64,000 bases of DNA from Photobacterium sanguinicancri (GCF_024346675.1 NZ_AP024850.1:682001-746000); one strand, 5' to 3'; positions 49,982 to 60,443 are shown, counted from the first letter of the stretch. Made by a program: numbers and translations. Notes: generated from the letters alone by a model not told the origin.

Positions 49982-51013
49982 CTAAAAAGGTGTAGGTTCG
50001 GTATGGGTGCTTATCCCGCACATCTCAGCGCAGAGCGCACTCAGTGCTGGCCAAGGTTTAGTATCAAAATCCGTTTTCACTTGGATCTCAAGTTGGGTCA
50101 ATAAACGTAGCAAGCTGACGACTCTGGCATAAGGTAACCGATGAAGGGCGCCGATATAAATTTTACGACGGTTTTGCCATACGCGAAACTGCTCGAAAAT
50201 AATGTTAAGCGGCGTGCCTTTCTTACCCATCTCTTGCATCTTGTACAGCTGTGTTAATTCGCGCTGCAATGTCCGTAAAATAATAGTCGCTTCAATCCCT
50301 TCCCCTTCAAGTTGACGCAATACGCGCTGGCTGCGCTTTGCTTGGCCAGCTAAAACCGCATCAACGAGCTGAAATGGAGTGTAGTGATTATGGCGGCTTA
50401 AGGCTTCTTCTAAACGAACAATAGTAAGTTCGCCATCAGGGTAGAGCAAAGTCAGTTTCTGTAGGCTTTGTGCTAATGCCAGCATGTTGCCTTCATGCCA
50501 TTGAGCCAACATCTGAATCGACTCGTGATCAGCTCTAAGGCCTAATTGTTGGCACCGAGCTTGGATAAAGCGAGGTAAGTGGCGAGGATCTGGTGTATTA
50601 CAAGGAAGGTACAGTCCCTGACTATCGAGTACTTTAAACCACTTGGTTGATTCTTGCTTTTTATTTACGCGGGGTCCTGTGATTAATAACAGAATATCGC
50701 TGTGTAAGCTGTTGCAGATTTCCAGCAATGATTTGGCTTGATTCACGTTTAAGCCAGATTCTGGGATCTCAAGCTCGATGATTTGACGTGCAGCAAAGAG
50801 ACTCATTGCGTTACAGCAATCGAGCACTAGGTTCCAATCAAGCTGATGATCTATGGTGAAGCTATGACGCTCATCAAAACCTTGTTGCTGCGCGATTTGT
50901 TTAATCTGATCGCCACATTCCTGCTTCAGTAGCGGTTCATTGCCAAATAACAGGTAGGATTGACACAGCCCTTTTTTGAGCTGCTGTGTCAGTTGTTCTG
51001 GGTAAACTCTCAT
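49982..51013 (-). CDS. holA: DNA polymerase III delta subunit (clamp-loader)
   Basis: AAA+-like clamp-loader subunit that opens the beta ring, 343 residues, the E. coli length. It starts MRVYPEQLTQQLKKGLCQSYLLFGNEPLLKQE, the conserved delta opening with the beta-interaction helix. The later segment GNMLALAQSLQKLTLL and the C-terminal helical collar follow. No Walker A is expected in delta. Its ATG overlaps the lptE stop by four bases. Confidence 0.95.
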   Translation of the reverse strand: MRVYPEQLTQQLKKGLCQSYLLFGNEPLLKQECGDQIKQIAQQQGFDERHSFTIDHQLDWNLVLDCCNAMSLFAARQIIELEIPESGLNVNQAKSLLEICNSLHSDILLLITGPRVNKKQESTKWFKVLDSQGLYLPCNTPDPRHLPRFIQARCQQLGLRADHESIQMLAQWHEGNMLALAQSLQKLTLLYPDGELTIVRLEEALSRHNHYTPFQLVDAVLAGQAKRSQRVLRQLEGEGIEATIILRTLQRELTQLYKMQEMGKKGTPLNIIFEQFRVWQNRRKIYIGALHRLPYARVVSLLRLLTQLEIQVKTDFDTKPWPALSALCAEMCGISTHTEPTPF

Positions 51014-51687
51014 GGTTGGCTAGTGCCTACCTCGCCTTCTGCGGGTTCCACTGTACTCACTTCCTCTGTGTTGACAGTGTTGGTGCTGTTATACATGTTT
51101 GAAGCGGGCATATCTTCCGCTTTGGTATCTTCCATCTCGGCTAGTTTAGCTTCGAGCTCTTGTTCGTCGAGTGTTTCCATCGTTGCTGTCAAACGAGCCA
51201 TCTGACGTAATATTTGACGCGATGCTTGTTCACGCATTTCGTCTTTGATCATATCTCGTTCAACCGATTTTGCTAGTGCAGTTAACGGGTTATCAAGGAA
51301 AGTACGGGTTACCTTCGTTGAGAATGTTTTACTGGCTTTATTAGGAATCGTAATACTGTAGCGTACTGAATAATTGAGTTCGTACTCAGCGGCACGGCTG
51401 TTTTGATATAGCGATAGTGTGCGTTCGCCGTCACTTTCACTGATTAAGTGAAGGTTAGAGACTGTCGCAGATGGTGACACGGCTTCAATACCATGCAACT
51501 TGAATTGTGATTTTACCAAGCGGGTGAGTTGCCCGTATTGGTCAAAGCTAGTCAGTGATAGTTTGGCGATTTCATCAGGTAGCATGTAAGTACCACGTAA
51601 ATGGAAACCACACGCAGACACAGTAAGAGAAAGTAGGGCGACCGTAAGTAGTCTAAGGGTGCTTTTTAGAGAAAAGAAAGCCTTCAC
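51010..51687 (-). CDS. lptE: LPS-assembly lipoprotein LptE
   Basis: Outer-membrane lipoprotein that plugs and stabilises the LptD translocon for lipopolysaccharide. Lipobox SAC with Cys26 (counting from the GTG start) followed by GFHLRGTYMLPD, the family opening. A GTG start at 51687 puts AGGAG 8 bases away. The protein is about 225 residues; E. coli LptE is 193. The excess is an acidic, low-complexity C-terminal tail of about 50 residues (Glu, Thr, Ser, Asn rich). Overlaps holA downstream. Confidence 0.9.
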   Translation of the reverse strand: MKAFFSLKSTLRLLTVALLSLTVSACGFHLRGTYMLPDEIAKLSLTSFDQYGQLTRLVKSQFKLHGIEAVSPSATVSNLHLISESDGERTLSLYQNSRAAEYELNYSVRYSITIPNKASKTFSTKVTRTFLDNPLTALAKSVERDMIKDEMREQASRQILRQMARLTATMETLDEQELEAKLAEMEDTKAEDMPASNMYNSTNTVNTEEVSTVEPAEGEVGTSQP

Positions 51688-51785
51688 CAAATTAGCTCCT
51701 AAGTAGAGTGAAAACTTATCGACTATAGCGGGAAATCAATCTGATTAGAACCTAGATTGACTGGTAGTTGCTATGACGATGCTAG

Positions 51786-51813
51786 ATAAAAATATCCCCG
51801 CCTGAGCGGGGAT
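51786..51813 (-). terminator. Terminator after leuS
   Basis: On the minus strand ATCCCCGC pairs with GCGGGGAT around a 4-nt loop and is followed by ATTTTTATC. It separates leuS from lptE. Confidence 0.9.
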
Positions 51814-51835
51814 AGTCTGTCATCAGGTTGTGAAC

Positions 51836-54412
51836 TTAGTTCGCAACGATGTTCAGTAGCTTACCTGGTACGTAAATAACTTTACGTATGGTTAGGCCAT
51901 CAAGGAATTTCACTGCGTTTTCATCGTTAAGACCAAGCTCTTTTACTTGCTCTTCAGTTGCATCAGCGGCAACTGTCAGTTTCGCACGTAATTTACCGTT
52001 GATCATAACTACGATGGTTTTCTCATCTTCAACGAGTGCAGCTTCGTCGAATGTTGGCCATGTTGCAGAGTCAACGTTTGATTCACCTAGCGCTTCCCAC
52101 ATTTCGTAAGAAATGTGTGGTGTCATTGGGTAAAGCATACGTACGACGGCTTTAAGTGCTTCATCTAGAATTGCACGGTCTTGCACAGATTCTTGAGGCG
52201 CTTTCGCTAGCTTGTTCATCAACTCCATGATTGCAGCAATCGCGGTATTGAATGTCTGACGACGGCCAATATCATCGCTTACTTTTGCAATGGTCTTGTG
52301 AACATCACGACGAAGTACTTTCTGAGCTGAAGATAGTGCGCTAACGTCAACAGTTTCAGCTGTGCCTTTTGATGCGTGCTCGTTAACCAGTTTCCAAACA
52401 CGTTTCAGGAAGCGGTTAGCCCCTTCAACACCAGACTCTTGCCACTCAAGTGTCATGTCTGCAGGTGATGCAAACATCATGAATAGACGCACGGTATCTG
52501 CACCGTATTTGTCTACCATCTCTTGTGGGTCGATACCGTTGTTTTTCGACTTAGACATTTTGATCATGCCTGAGTGCGTTACATCACGGCCTTGGCTATC
52601 AACTGCTTTCTCGATACGACCTTTGCTATCACGTTCGATTTCAACATCAGTCGGTGCGATCCACTCTTTGGTGCCTTTATCGTTAGTGTGGTAGAAAGCG
52701 TCTGCTAGTACCATACCTTGACAAAGAAGCTGCTTGAACGGCTCGTCAGATGTTACGTAACCTGCGTCACGTAGCAATTTGTGGAAGAAGCGCGAGTACA
52801 GTAGGTGCATACAAGCGTGCTCGATACCACCAACGTACTGATCGACTGGTAGCCAGTAGTTCGCTTTTTCTGGATCTAGAATGTCATCAGCTTGTGGAGA
52901 ACAGTAACGTGCGTAGTACCAAGATGATTCCATGAAGGTATCAAAGGTATCGGTTTCACGTAATGCTGGTTCGCCGTTAAAGGTGGTTTTTGCCCACTCT
53001 TTATCCGCTTTAATTGGACTAGTCACGCCGTCCATTACCACGTCTTCCGGTAGGATAACTGGCAGTTGATCCGCTGGAACTGGGTGAACTTGGCCGTCTT
53101 CTGTCGTTACCATTGGGATTGGTGCGCCCCAGTAACGTTGACGAGAAACACCCCAGTCACGTAGACGGAAGTTAACTGTCTTCTTACCTTTACCTTCCGC
53201 TTCAAGCTTCGCTGCAATTGCATCGAATGCTGCTTGGAATGTTAGGCCGTCAAATTCGCCAGAATCAAACAGTACACCTTTTTCAGTGTAAGCCGCTTCA
53301 GATACGTCCAGATCAGAACCGTCTTCTGGTTTGATTACTGGAATGATATCGATGCCGTATTTAGTGGCGAATTCGTAGTCACGTTGATCGTGAGCAGGAA
53401 CCGCCATTACCGCACCTGTGCCGTAATCCATTAGAACGAAGTTAGCGACGTAAACAGGGACAACGCGACCGTTAAGCGGGTGGATAGCCGTTAGGCCAGT
53501 ATCCATCCCTTTCTTTTCCATTGTTGCTAGTTCAGCTTCAGCAACTTTGGTGTTACGACATTCATCAACGAATGCAGCAAGCGTAGGGTTGTTCTGAGAC
53601 GCTTTCTCTGCAAGTGGGTGACCTGCAGCAATACCAACGTAAGAAACGCCCATAAGGGTGTCTGGACGCGTTGTGTATACTTCTAGTGGTGCTTCTTCGC
53701 CGTTAACAGCGAAAGATAGCTCAACACCTTCAGAGCGGCCAATCCAGTTGCGCTGCATGGTTTTCACCATGTCAGGCCAACCGTCAAGGTTGTCTAGATC
53801 GTCAAGTAGCTCTTGTGCGTATTCAGTGATCTTAATGAACCACTGTGGAATTTTTTTCTGCTCTACAGGCGTATCACAACGCCAACAGCAACCATCTTCT
53901 ACTTGCTCGTTAGCCAGTACAGTTTGGTCATTCGGACACCAGTTTACAGAAGAGGTCTTCTTGTAAACCAAGCCTTTATTGTAAAGCTTAGTGAAAAACT
54001 CTTGTTCCCAACGGTAGTACTCAGGCGTACAAGTTGCGAACTCACGGCTCCAGTCGTAACCCAAGCCTAGCGATTTAAGCTGGTTCTTCATGTACTCAAT
54101 GTTTTCATAAGTCCATGGTGCTGGTGCTGTGTTGTTCTTAACCGCTGCGTTTTCTGCTGGTAGGCCGAATGCATCCCAACCGATTGGTTGCATGACGTTT
54201 TTGCCTTGCAGACGCTGGTAACGAGAAACAACATCACCGATGGTGTAGTTACGAACGTGACCCATGTGCAGTCGACCGCTTGGGTACGGGAACATGGAGA
54301 GACAGTAGAATTTTTCTTTATTAGGGTCTTCACTTACAACAAAGGTCTTGTTGTTGTCCCAGTGTTCTTGAACTTTCTGTTCAATGTCCTGTGGGCGATA
54401 TTGTTCTTGCAT
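51836..54412 (-). CDS. leuS: Leucyl-tRNA synthetase
   Basis: Class I aminoacyl-tRNA synthetase, 858 residues (E. coli 860). The HIGH signature is HMGH at 49-52 (in [15 protein letters not shown]), and KMSKS is near residue 620. The editing CP1 domain has [13 protein letters not shown] with the conserved threonine-rich region, and [14 protein letters not shown] and GCCWRCDT carry the zinc-ribbon cysteines. The start is the ATG at 54412 that aligns with E. coli (MQEQYRP); an ATG three codons earlier is in frame. Divergent from ybeL. Confidence 0.97.
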   Translation of the reverse strand: MQEQYRPQDIEQKVQEHWDNNKTFVVSEDPNKEKFYCLSMFPYPSGRLHMGHVRNYTIGDVVSRYQRLQGKNVMQPIGWDAFGLPAENAAVKNNTAPAPWTYENIEYMKNQLKSLGLGYDWSREFATCTPEYYRWEQEFFTKLYNKGLVYKKTSSVNWCPNDQTVLANEQVEDGCCWRCDTPVEQKKIPQWFIKITEYAQELLDDLDNLDGWPDMVKTMQRNWIGRSEGVELSFAVNGEEAPLEVYTTRPDTLMGVSYVGIAAGHPLAEKASQNNPTLAAFVDECRNTKVAEAELATMEKKGMDTGLTAIHPLNGRVVPVYVANFVLMDYGTGAVMAVPAHDQRDYEFATKYGIDIIPVIKPEDGSDLDVSEAAYTEKGVLFDSGEFDGLTFQAAFDAIAAKLEAEGKGKKTVNFRLRDWGVSRQRYWGAPIPMVTTEDGQVHPVPADQLPVILPEDVVMDGVTSPIKADKEWAKTTFNGEPALRETDTFDTFMESSWYYARYCSPQADDILDPEKANYWLPVDQYVGGIEHACMHLLYSRFFHKLLRDAGYVTSDEPFKQLLCQGMVLADAFYHTNDKGTKEWIAPTDVEIERDSKGRIEKAVDSQGRDVTHSGMIKMSKSKNNGIDPQEMVDKYGADTVRLFMMFASPADMTLEWQESGVEGANRFLKRVWKLVNEHASKGTAETVDVSALSSAQKVLRRDVHKTIAKVSDDIGRRQTFNTAIAAIMELMNKLAKAPQESVQDRAILDEALKAVVRMLYPMTPHISYEMWEALGESNVDSATWPTFDEAALVEDEKTIVVMINGKLRAKLTVAADATEEQVKELGLNDENAVKFLDGLTIRKVIYVPGKLLNIVAN

Positions 54413-54595
54413 CGATGACATCCAGGATTTTGTGAGTTGAGTACAAACACATTCAATATAATCGACATAGAATAACTAAAGGTAAAGGTGTCAACAATAG
54501 CTGAGGGTCATTCGATACAGTTATTGTTGCTTTATCTCTGCCTTATACGGTGTTTTGAGTGACTTGTGTTGTCGGTTCAAGGGGAGGAGGTACAT

Positions 54596-55078
54596 ATGGC
54601 GAAGCAAAAAGCAGAATATGAAGCACTACTTGAGAAAGTAACTGAAGCCTTAAAGCATAGTCCCGAAGAGCTTCAGCAATGGGTTGAAACTACAGAGAAA
54701 TACCGTCAAGCCGCCAGTGATATGACCAAGGATGAGTTAGCATTGATCTCGGCGTATCTAAAGCGTGATTTGGCTGAATTTGGTCAAAACGTAGAAGAAA
54801 GTTCAGAGCCTTTTGATGAAAGCCCATTTTATCAGGCTGTATCGGAAACAATTTGGAGTGGTTTAGCTGAAATTACCGATAAAACCCAATTAGAGTGGCG
54901 CGAGGTGATGGGTGATATTCAGCACCAAGGCGTCTATCAAGCTGGAGAAATTATCGGTCTGGGTAATTTAGTTTGCGAACATTGTGGTCATCATCAAATG
55001 TATACCCATGTGAAGCGTTTAGAGCCTTGTGTGCGCTGTGGGCACGAGCAATTTACCCGCCAGCCCTTATCACCATAG
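54596..55078 (+). CDS. ybeL: Zinc-ribbon protein YbeL (DUF1451)
   Basis: A 160-residue cytoplasmic protein. The N-terminal half is helical and charged (KAEYEALLEKVTEALKHSPEELQQWVETTEKY, residues about 5-36). The C-terminal part is a zinc ribbon: CEHCGHHQMY and CVRCGHEQF supply four cysteines. A very strong ribosome binding site (GGGGAGGAGG) is 6 bases before the ATG; the frame opens earlier without need. Function unknown. Divergent from leuS, as in E. coli. Confidence 0.88.
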   Translation: MAKQKAEYEALLEKVTEALKHSPEELQQWVETTEKYRQAASDMTKDELALISAYLKRDLAEFGQNVEESSEPFDESPFYQAVSETIWSGLAEITDKTQLEWREVMGDIQHQGVYQAGEIIGLGNLVCEHCGHHQMYTHVKRLEPCVRCGHEQFTRQPLSP

Positions 55079-55117
55079 CTAGGCCTTAACTTAGTTTTGC
55101 ATTTAGGCGTGAATATA

Positions 55118-55147
55118 AAGCGGGCGATTAAGCCCGCTTGTTCGTTC
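55118..55147. terminator. Candidate terminator after ybeL
   Basis: AAGCGGGC (55118-55125) and GCCCGCTT (55132-55139) form a perfect 8-bp stem with a 6-nt loop; the following GTTCGTTC has few T residues. It may serve both ybeL and the protease gene. Confidence 0.6.
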
Positions 55148-55164
55148 AGGTTCTAATTTGAGTT

Positions 55165-56712
55165 TTATTTACACTGACCCAGCTTGGTCCATACGGCCCA
55201 ATTGGTGTGGTTATCTATCGGGGATTGGTTTTGAGTCCACCATTGAGCTTGATAGGCGAGACCATTTTGCTGTGCTTGAGCGCCAGCTTGATACACATTG
55301 CTAGGTGACCATTGCTGTAATGTACTGCAATCAACTGTCCCCGGCTCTGGTGTGATCCCTTTCACTCGCTGTAAAGCCGCAAAAGTATCGGCAATACCTG
55401 TACCACACTCTGAGGTATTACAGCTGCTACCAGCAGGGAATGGACGCGATGTTTCGGTGATATATTGCTCAACTTGATCTGGCGTTAGGCTGGAATCGAG
55501 TGAATACATGAGTGCGGCGATACCTGCTACATGTGGGGTAGCCATACTGGTGCCCATTGAGTAGCTATAGTTGTTTTCGCCCGCTTGGCGTTTGCCTGCG
55601 TTAAAAGTGGATAGGATCCCACCAGAGCGACCGCCGCCTGGCGCTGTGATATCAATGAGATCGCCATAGTTTGAATAGAATGCACGATTTCCTTCCTTGT
55701 TATTGGAAGCAACCGAGATAATGCCTTGGCAGTTACCTGGGCTAAAATCGCGAACATTTAGGTTGTCATTACCTGCTGCCACGACAATGGTGGCGCCTTT
55801 CGCTCGGACATCATTAACGGCTTGTTGGTAAGCATAGCCACAAGCCCCTTGGCCACCAAGACTTAAATTTAGGACTTGAGCTGGGTATGGATTGGCTGGT
55901 GTGTTGGGAACAGGCAAGCCTGCAGCCCAGCGCATTCCATCGGTAATATCAGAGGTGTAGCCACCACAGGCACCAAGGACTCGCACGGGGACGATACGGG
56001 TATTCCAAGCCACACCAGTCACGCCTTGGCTATTGTTACCCTCCGCCGCGATGGTGCCCGCAACATGAGTACCATGCCACGATGAGTTTCTATCTTGTGG
56101 CGGATAGTTTTGACCACATTGACCCGCAACTAACCAGTCACCTTCGTCAGTTGCATCGCTATCTCGACCATCGCTATCTCGCGCCCCTTTGGCATTCTTA
56201 ATAAAATCATAGCCAGGGAGTAAGTTGTTTATAAGGTCGGGATGATCAAAACGAACACCAGTATCGATCACCGCAACAATGACTTCTGAGCCGCCAGTTG
56301 TAACATCCCATGCTTTTGGCATATTGATGCCACTGGTCGTATCTGAATAATGCCATTGGAGGTTATATCCCGGATCATTTGGGATCGCGGTCGGCCACAT
56401 AATACGGTCAGCCTCGGCATATTCGATGTTCGGATCTTGCTGTAGCTGTTCGATCACCGTTTCAAGCTTCGTTTGATCGGATACTTTTAGAATGTGGGTG
56501 CCGTTCGCACTTGGGCGAAGGTATTGAATATCGGCACTGATACTTTGTTGCAAGTGGGTTATACCATCAACCATTGGTGATGCCGCAGCCTGCATTACTG
56601 GGCTATTAGCACGGTATTTAACAATGACTTGATCGGTTATTAGTGAGTTATTATTGGCTAGAACAGGGCTGCTCGCAATGAGCATAGCCAGTAGAGTTGG
56701 TATGGTTCTCAT
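55165..56712 (-). CDS. Secreted subtilisin-like serine protease with C-terminal chitin-binding-like module
   Basis: An exported S8 protease, 515 residues. Signal peptide 1-19 (ending VLA-N), then an inhibitor-I9-like propeptide (about 25-105). The catalytic triad is Asp150 (VIDTGVRFDHPD), His213 (WHGTHVAGT) and Ser389 (GTSMATPH), with oxyanion Asn315. Several cysteines could form disulfides. Residues about 462-515 (WSPSNVYQAGAQAQQNGLAYQAQWWTQNQSP region, ending WTKLGQC) have the aromatic pattern of family 5/12 carbohydrate-binding modules. It is probably released by the type II secretion system, which is inference. It stands between ybeL and the SYLF gene, where E. coli has unrelated genes. 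Confidence 0.9.
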   Translation of the reverse strand: MRTIPTLLAMLIASSPVLANNNSLITDQVIVKYRANSPVMQAAASPMVDGITHLQQSISADIQYLRPSANGTHILKVSDQTKLETVIEQLQQDPNIEYAEADRIMWPTAIPNDPGYNLQWHYSDTTSGINMPKAWDVTTGGSEVIVAVIDTGVRFDHPDLINNLLPGYDFIKNAKGARDSDGRDSDATDEGDWLVAGQCGQNYPPQDRNSSWHGTHVAGTIAAEGNNSQGVTGVAWNTRIVPVRVLGACGGYTSDITDGMRWAAGLPVPNTPANPYPAQVLNLSLGGQGACGYAYQQAVNDVRAKGATIVVAAGNDNLNVRDFSPGNCQGIISVASNNKEGNRAFYSNYGDLIDITAPGGGRSGGILSTFNAGKRQAGENNYSYSMGTSMATPHVAGIAALMYSLDSSLTPDQVEQYITETSRPFPAGSSCNTSECGTGIADTFAALQRVKGITPEPGTVDCSTLQQWSPSNVYQAGAQAQQNGLAYQAQWWTQNQSPIDNHTNWAVWTKLGQCK

Positions 56713-56839
56713 TTTCTATCCTTGATTTTGATACCAAATAGAACAAGCTAAGGCTTATCCAAGTTGGTTTATTGTTATGAGGAAAGTCTTCCTCCCAACC
56801 AAGTGTTCTCCTTTTATTTTATTTTTCAGGATAAAAAAC

Positions 56840-56858
56840 GAGAATGGGAATCGATATC
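56840..56858. promoter_or_regulatory. Fur-like box upstream of the protease gene
   Basis: GAGAATGGGAATCGATATC agrees with the 19-bp Fur consensus GATAATGATAATCATTATC at 14 positions. It lies 128 bases upstream of the protease start codon. AT-rich DNA gives such matches by chance, so the call is weak. Confidence 0.3.
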
Positions 56859-57040
56859 AAGGAAATAGTAAAATGCTTGCAAGCGATTTTATACTTGTAG
56901 TGATGTGCGTTCAGTTTTATATGTTACTGCTTGATGAATTTTGCGGTGAGTAATGCTAGTAGGCAAGGCGACTAATCCTATTTTATATTGGGTTTGCTGT
57001 TAATTGGCAAGATAAAATAGAGTCTTGATAATCGAACTGG

Positions 57041-57080
57041 CAGGATAATACGACGATGAAAGTCGTATTATCATCCTGCA
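57041..57080. terminator. Long stem-loop after the SYLF gene
   Basis: GCAGGATAATACGAC (57041-57055) pairs with the complement in 57063-57080 over 15 bp with a 3-nt bulge and a 7-nt loop. It begins 6 bases after the SYLF gene stop codon on the minus strand. It lacks a T-run, so it may be a mRNA 3'-end structure instead of an intrinsic terminator. Confidence 0.5.
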
Positions 57081-57085
57081 ACCTA

Positions 57086-57799
57086 TTACTCGTCTAGTGG
57101 GGGGGCCAAAATAACGGTTGGTTCATCGCTATCACTTGCCTCAGGTGATGTCAGATCACTGACGGGAGCGCCTTGCTTGGCTTGGTCTGTATCCCTTTGA
57201 TTGAGATCTTTGACCTGTTCTGTGGTCGCGTTGAGCGGCTCATAGCTAAATTTTTGCCCTGCCAATGACGCTTCAATCATCATACCGCCTTTGGCGTAGG
57301 TGAAAATGGCTATGCCATTAGTGTAATTGGCTTCGACAAAGTTCTTTCCAGAGCCAGCGCCAACCCCTGTTGTCCCAGCACGTGCTTGCGCGCCTTCTGT
57401 TAATGCCACAGCAGAGGCTTGGGCGTCTAATTCAAAGCTACCACTAATAAAGCGTTCGTAAGATCGCTGGTCTTGGAAGAACATGATTTGACTGTAAGAT
57501 TGTCCTCCAAATTGAAGGCCAACAGAAACTTGGTACAGTTTGGCAAATCCCGTGACGTTTTGGGCTTTATACACAGTGCCAGTACCGTATGCACCGCCGA
57601 CCCAGAAACCACCTTTACCGACGGAAGGGAAAATAGCGTAGCCATACGCGGAGTCAAAAAAGGGCTGGGTTTGTTGTGCTTGCTGAAAATGCTCAAGGGA
57701 AGCACGGATTTCGATGTCTTCTTTAGCGACAGAGCCTGTTGCGATGCAAAGGAGCGCGAGCCCCCCTAGCATTGAAAATAAGCGGTTAACCGTTTTCAT
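57086..57799 (-). CDS. SYLF-domain (YSC84-like) exported protein
   Basis: A 237-residue protein with a signal peptide (ending GSVA-K). The lipid-binding SYLF/Ysc84 domain covers about residues 45-190: AYGYAIFPSVGKGGFWVGGAYGTGTVY, QFGGQSYSQIMFFQ and AGTTGVGAGSG are typical. The C-terminal tail of about 40 residues is acidic and low-complexity. The domain binds phosphoinositides in eukaryotes; in bacteria the ligand and role are unknown. Terminators flank it on both sides, so it is probably monocistronic. Confidence 0.8.
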   Translation of the reverse strand: MKTVNRLFSMLGGLALLCIATGSVAKEDIEIRASLEHFQQAQQTQPFFDSAYGYAIFPSVGKGGFWVGGAYGTGTVYKAQNVTGFAKLYQVSVGLQFGGQSYSQIMFFQDQRSYERFISGSFELDAQASAVALTEGAQARAGTTGVGAGSGKNFVEANYTNGIAIFTYAKGGMMIEASLAGQKFSYEPLNATTEQVKDLNQRDTDQAKQGAPVSDLTSPEASDSDEPTVILAPPLDE

Positions 57800-57887
57800 G
57801 GTGCGAATCCTTTAGTTGTACCAATCTAAATAAGTAACAGCCCAGGTTGGTATAAATACTGAATGTGCTTTCTATCTTAGCAAGATG

Positions 57888-57920
57888 AAAAAAAAGACGA
57901 AGCGTTAATCTTCGTCTTTT
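57888..57920 (-). terminator. Terminator of lnt
   Basis: AAAAGACGAAG (57892-57902) and CTTCGTCTTTT (57910-57920) pair perfectly over 11 bp with a 7-nt loop. On the minus strand it is followed by a further T-run. Confidence 0.92.
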
Positions 57921-57929
57921 AAGGTGCTA

Positions 57930-59483
57930 TTAAGGTTGTTCGGTTTGGGTCTCTCTAAACCCCCCACGTTGACGGCGAATTAAGATCATCGACAACGCTA
58001 AGGACCACAATACGTAACCATATAGCGGCCAGCTTCCCAAACTAGTGTAGGGGGTTAAGCCATCCGTTGGGGTAACTTTAGCTCGCAGTACCGCAGTTTC
58101 AAATTGCGGTATTTGCTTAGTAATGTGCCCCATATGATCAACGACAGCTGTTACGCCCGTATTGGTGGCTCGCAATAGCGGCTTACCCAGTTCGAGTGAG
58201 CGCATCTGTGCGATCTCCATGTGCTGGAATGGGCCAATAGAGGTGCCAAACCACGCATCATTAGACAGCGTTAATAGTAAATCAGTATCAACGTTGACGT
58301 TCTGGCGAACCTGTTCACTGAATGCGACTTCGTAGCATAAAGCGGGGGCAATACTATAGCCGTTGGCTTCTAAGTTGGGCTGTACGAAGTCGCCACGACT
58401 AAATGAGGACATCGGTAGGTTAAAGAAGGGGGCAATAGGACGCAATAAATCACCAAACGGTACGAACTCACCAAAAGGCAGTAGGTGATGTTTACTGTAA
58501 CGGGTCGCGTTATCGTAATCGTAACCATTGTCATTATTTTGGCCGAGAGTCAGGATATTATTGAAAAACTCCCCATTTTCTTTTTGGTCTAAAACCCCTG
58601 TGATCACTGTGCTGTTGTTTTCGCGAGCCACTTCATCCAAGTTTTGTAAGAACGAAGGAAGGTGTGCTTCTAAGGCGGGAATCGCAGCTTCAGGCCAAAC
58701 GATAATATCGGCATCCCAGTTTTCACGGGTGAGGTCGATATACTTCATCAGCGTTGGCCAGCGCTCGCTTGGTAGCCATTTTAGCTCTTGCGGCACATTG
58801 CCTTGTACTAAGGCGACATCGACGGTTTTATCTGAATTGGGTGTTACCCATTGTGCACCATGAACCAGCAAGGACAAACCTATCACGAGTGCTGGAACCA
58901 TCAAGGGTTTCCAGTTGCGATCGGAAATTGCCGCCACGATACCAGCGCTGATCAACACTAATGCGAGCGTGATCCCTTCAACACCAAGAATGGGTGCCAG
59001 ACCTGAGAACGGTGAGTTGAGTTGGCCGTATCCCATCCATAGCCACGGGAAGCCAGTAAATGCCCAACCACGTAGCCAATCTAATAAGAGCCATAACACC
59101 GGGCCACTAAGTAGAAGCTGGTAGAAAGGACGGCCTTGATTAAAGCGGTTGAATAGAGCACCAAAAATCAGCGGATAGAGTGCAAGGTAACTGATCAGTG
59201 AAACCATGAGGAATACACTGGCAATTTTTGGCATACCACCAAAAGTGTCAATGCTTACATGAACCCAACTGATCCCTGTGCCAAATAAACCCAAGCCCCA
59301 GCTAAAACCGATCAATGCCGAGCGTTTAATACTTTGATTGAGGAGTAGCCAGAAAAAGAGCGTGAGTGAAGCAGGGGCAAGAAGCCAGATATTATAAGGT
59401 GCGAACGATAAGGTCGCTAAAGCTCCCGCAAAAGCGGCCAATAAAGGCCGCCCAAGGGAGATGAAAAAGGCTTTATTCATCAT
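57930..59483 (-). CDS. lnt: Apolipoprotein N-acyltransferase
   Basis: Last enzyme of bacterial lipoprotein maturation, adding the third acyl chain to the N-terminal cysteine at the inner membrane. The protein is 517 residues. Six or seven hydrophobic segments fill the first 215 residues and one lies at the C-terminus. The nitrilase-like periplasmic domain carries the triad Glu265 (VWPEAAIP), Lys331 ([12 protein letters not shown]) and Cys383 (ALCYEV). It follows corC by 10 bp. E. coli has the same corC-lnt order. Confidence 0.95.
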   Translation of the reverse strand: MMNKAFFISLGRPLLAAFAGALATLSFAPYNIWLLAPASLTLFFWLLLNQSIKRSALIGFSWGLGLFGTGISWVHVSIDTFGGMPKIASVFLMVSLISYLALYPLIFGALFNRFNQGRPFYQLLLSGPVLWLLLDWLRGWAFTGFPWLWMGYGQLNSPFSGLAPILGVEGITLALVLISAGIVAAISDRNWKPLMVPALVIGLSLLVHGAQWVTPNSDKTVDVALVQGNVPQELKWLPSERWPTLMKYIDLTRENWDADIIVWPEAAIPALEAHLPSFLQNLDEVARENNSTVITGVLDQKENGEFFNNILTLGQNNDNGYDYDNATRYSKHHLLPFGEFVPFGDLLRPIAPFFNLPMSSFSRGDFVQPNLEANGYSIAPALCYEVAFSEQVRQNVNVDTDLLLTLSNDAWFGTSIGPFQHMEIAQMRSLELGKPLLRATNTGVTAVVDHMGHITKQIPQFETAVLRAKVTPTDGLTPYTSLGSWPLYGYVLWSLALSMILIRRQRGGFRETQTEQP

Positions 59484-59493
59484 GGAAAACTAA

Positions 59494-60366
59494 TTAAGTA
59501 GTCGTCGTTGGCTGATGCGCTTCATGTGGAATAGTCACCTGAAGCTGAATCACACGACGGTTGTCAGCAGATGTGACTTTAAACGAGTAACCATCAAGTT
59601 CAACAACTTCACCACGAGCCGGTAAGTGACCGAAGCTGGTCATTACCAGACCACCGACAGTGTCGACTTCGTCGTCACAGAATGCGGTTTGGAATAAGTC
59701 GTTAAAATCTTCAATGGTCGCCAGCGCTTTTACCGAATAGGTATGTTTGCTTAACTGACGGATATCTTGCTCTTCTTCGTCGTCGAATTCATCTTCGATT
59801 TCGCCAACGATTTGCTCAAGAATATCTTCGATAGTGATAACACCCGATACACCACCAAATTCATCTACGACGATCGCCATGTGGTAGCGTTCTTCGCGGA
59901 ATTCTTTCAGTAGGCGATCAACTCGCTTGCTTTCTGGTACAACCACCGCAGGGCGGAGAACTTTGTCCATATCGAAAGCTTCAGAGTCTGGGATCAAGTA
60001 ACGCAGTAAATCTTTAGCCAGTAGAATACCTTCTACATGGTCTTTGTCGTCACTGATCACAGGGTAGCGTGAGTGTTGAGCATCAACAATTAAATCAATA
60101 AGGTCTTCAAGCTTCTGAGAACGTTCGATAGTGACCATTTGAGATCGTGGGATCATTATGTCTCTCACGCGCATTTCTGCTATCTCCATCACACCTTCGA
60201 GCATGTCGCGGGTGTCATGGTCAATCAAATCATTTTCTTCCGAATCGCGGAATACCTCGACCAGCTCTTCACGGTTTTGTGGTTCACCTTGAAACAATTG
60301 GCCAATACGTTCAAAGAAGGACTTTCTACTCGGACCTTCAGAATTTTGCGAGTTATCTTCGTTCAT
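59494..60366 (-). CDS. corC: CBS-domain magnesium/cobalt efflux-associated protein CorC (YbeX)
   Basis: A cytoplasmic 290-residue protein with two CBS domains (residues about 65-190: [18 protein letters not shown] and [37 protein letters not shown]) and a CorC/HlyC C-terminal domain (about 205-285). It has no membrane segment. YbeX is linked to magnesium balance and ribosome health. The ATG at 60366 aligns with E. coli (M-x-D-D-N-S); a GTG one codon earlier is in frame. Operon with ybeZ-ybeY-lnt. Confidence 0.93.
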   Translation of the reverse strand: MNEDNSQNSEGPSRKSFFERIGQLFQGEPQNREELVEVFRDSEENDLIDHDTRDMLEGVMEIAEMRVRDIMIPRSQMVTIERSQKLEDLIDLIVDAQHSRYPVISDDKDHVEGILLAKDLLRYLIPDSEAFDMDKVLRPAVVVPESKRVDRLLKEFREERYHMAIVVDEFGGVSGVITIEDILEQIVGEIEDEFDDEEEQDIRQLSKHTYSVKALATIEDFNDLFQTAFCDDEVDTVGGLVMTSFGHLPARGEVVELDGYSFKVTSADNRRVIQLQVTIPHEAHQPTTTT

Positions 60367-60443
60367 CACTTTTCATGTCAATAGAGTGGCCTAAACCACG
60401 GTAGCTATTCACCCCAAAGGCGAATAGCGTTATAGATAATAAA

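Larger units (their letters stand above)
56713..57085. other. Intergenic region upstream of the protease
   Basis: About 370 bases with no gene. It holds a Fur-like box (56840-56858) and a long stem-loop near the end of the SYLF gene (57041-57080). No clear sigma-70 pair was settled on. Confidence 0.45.
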
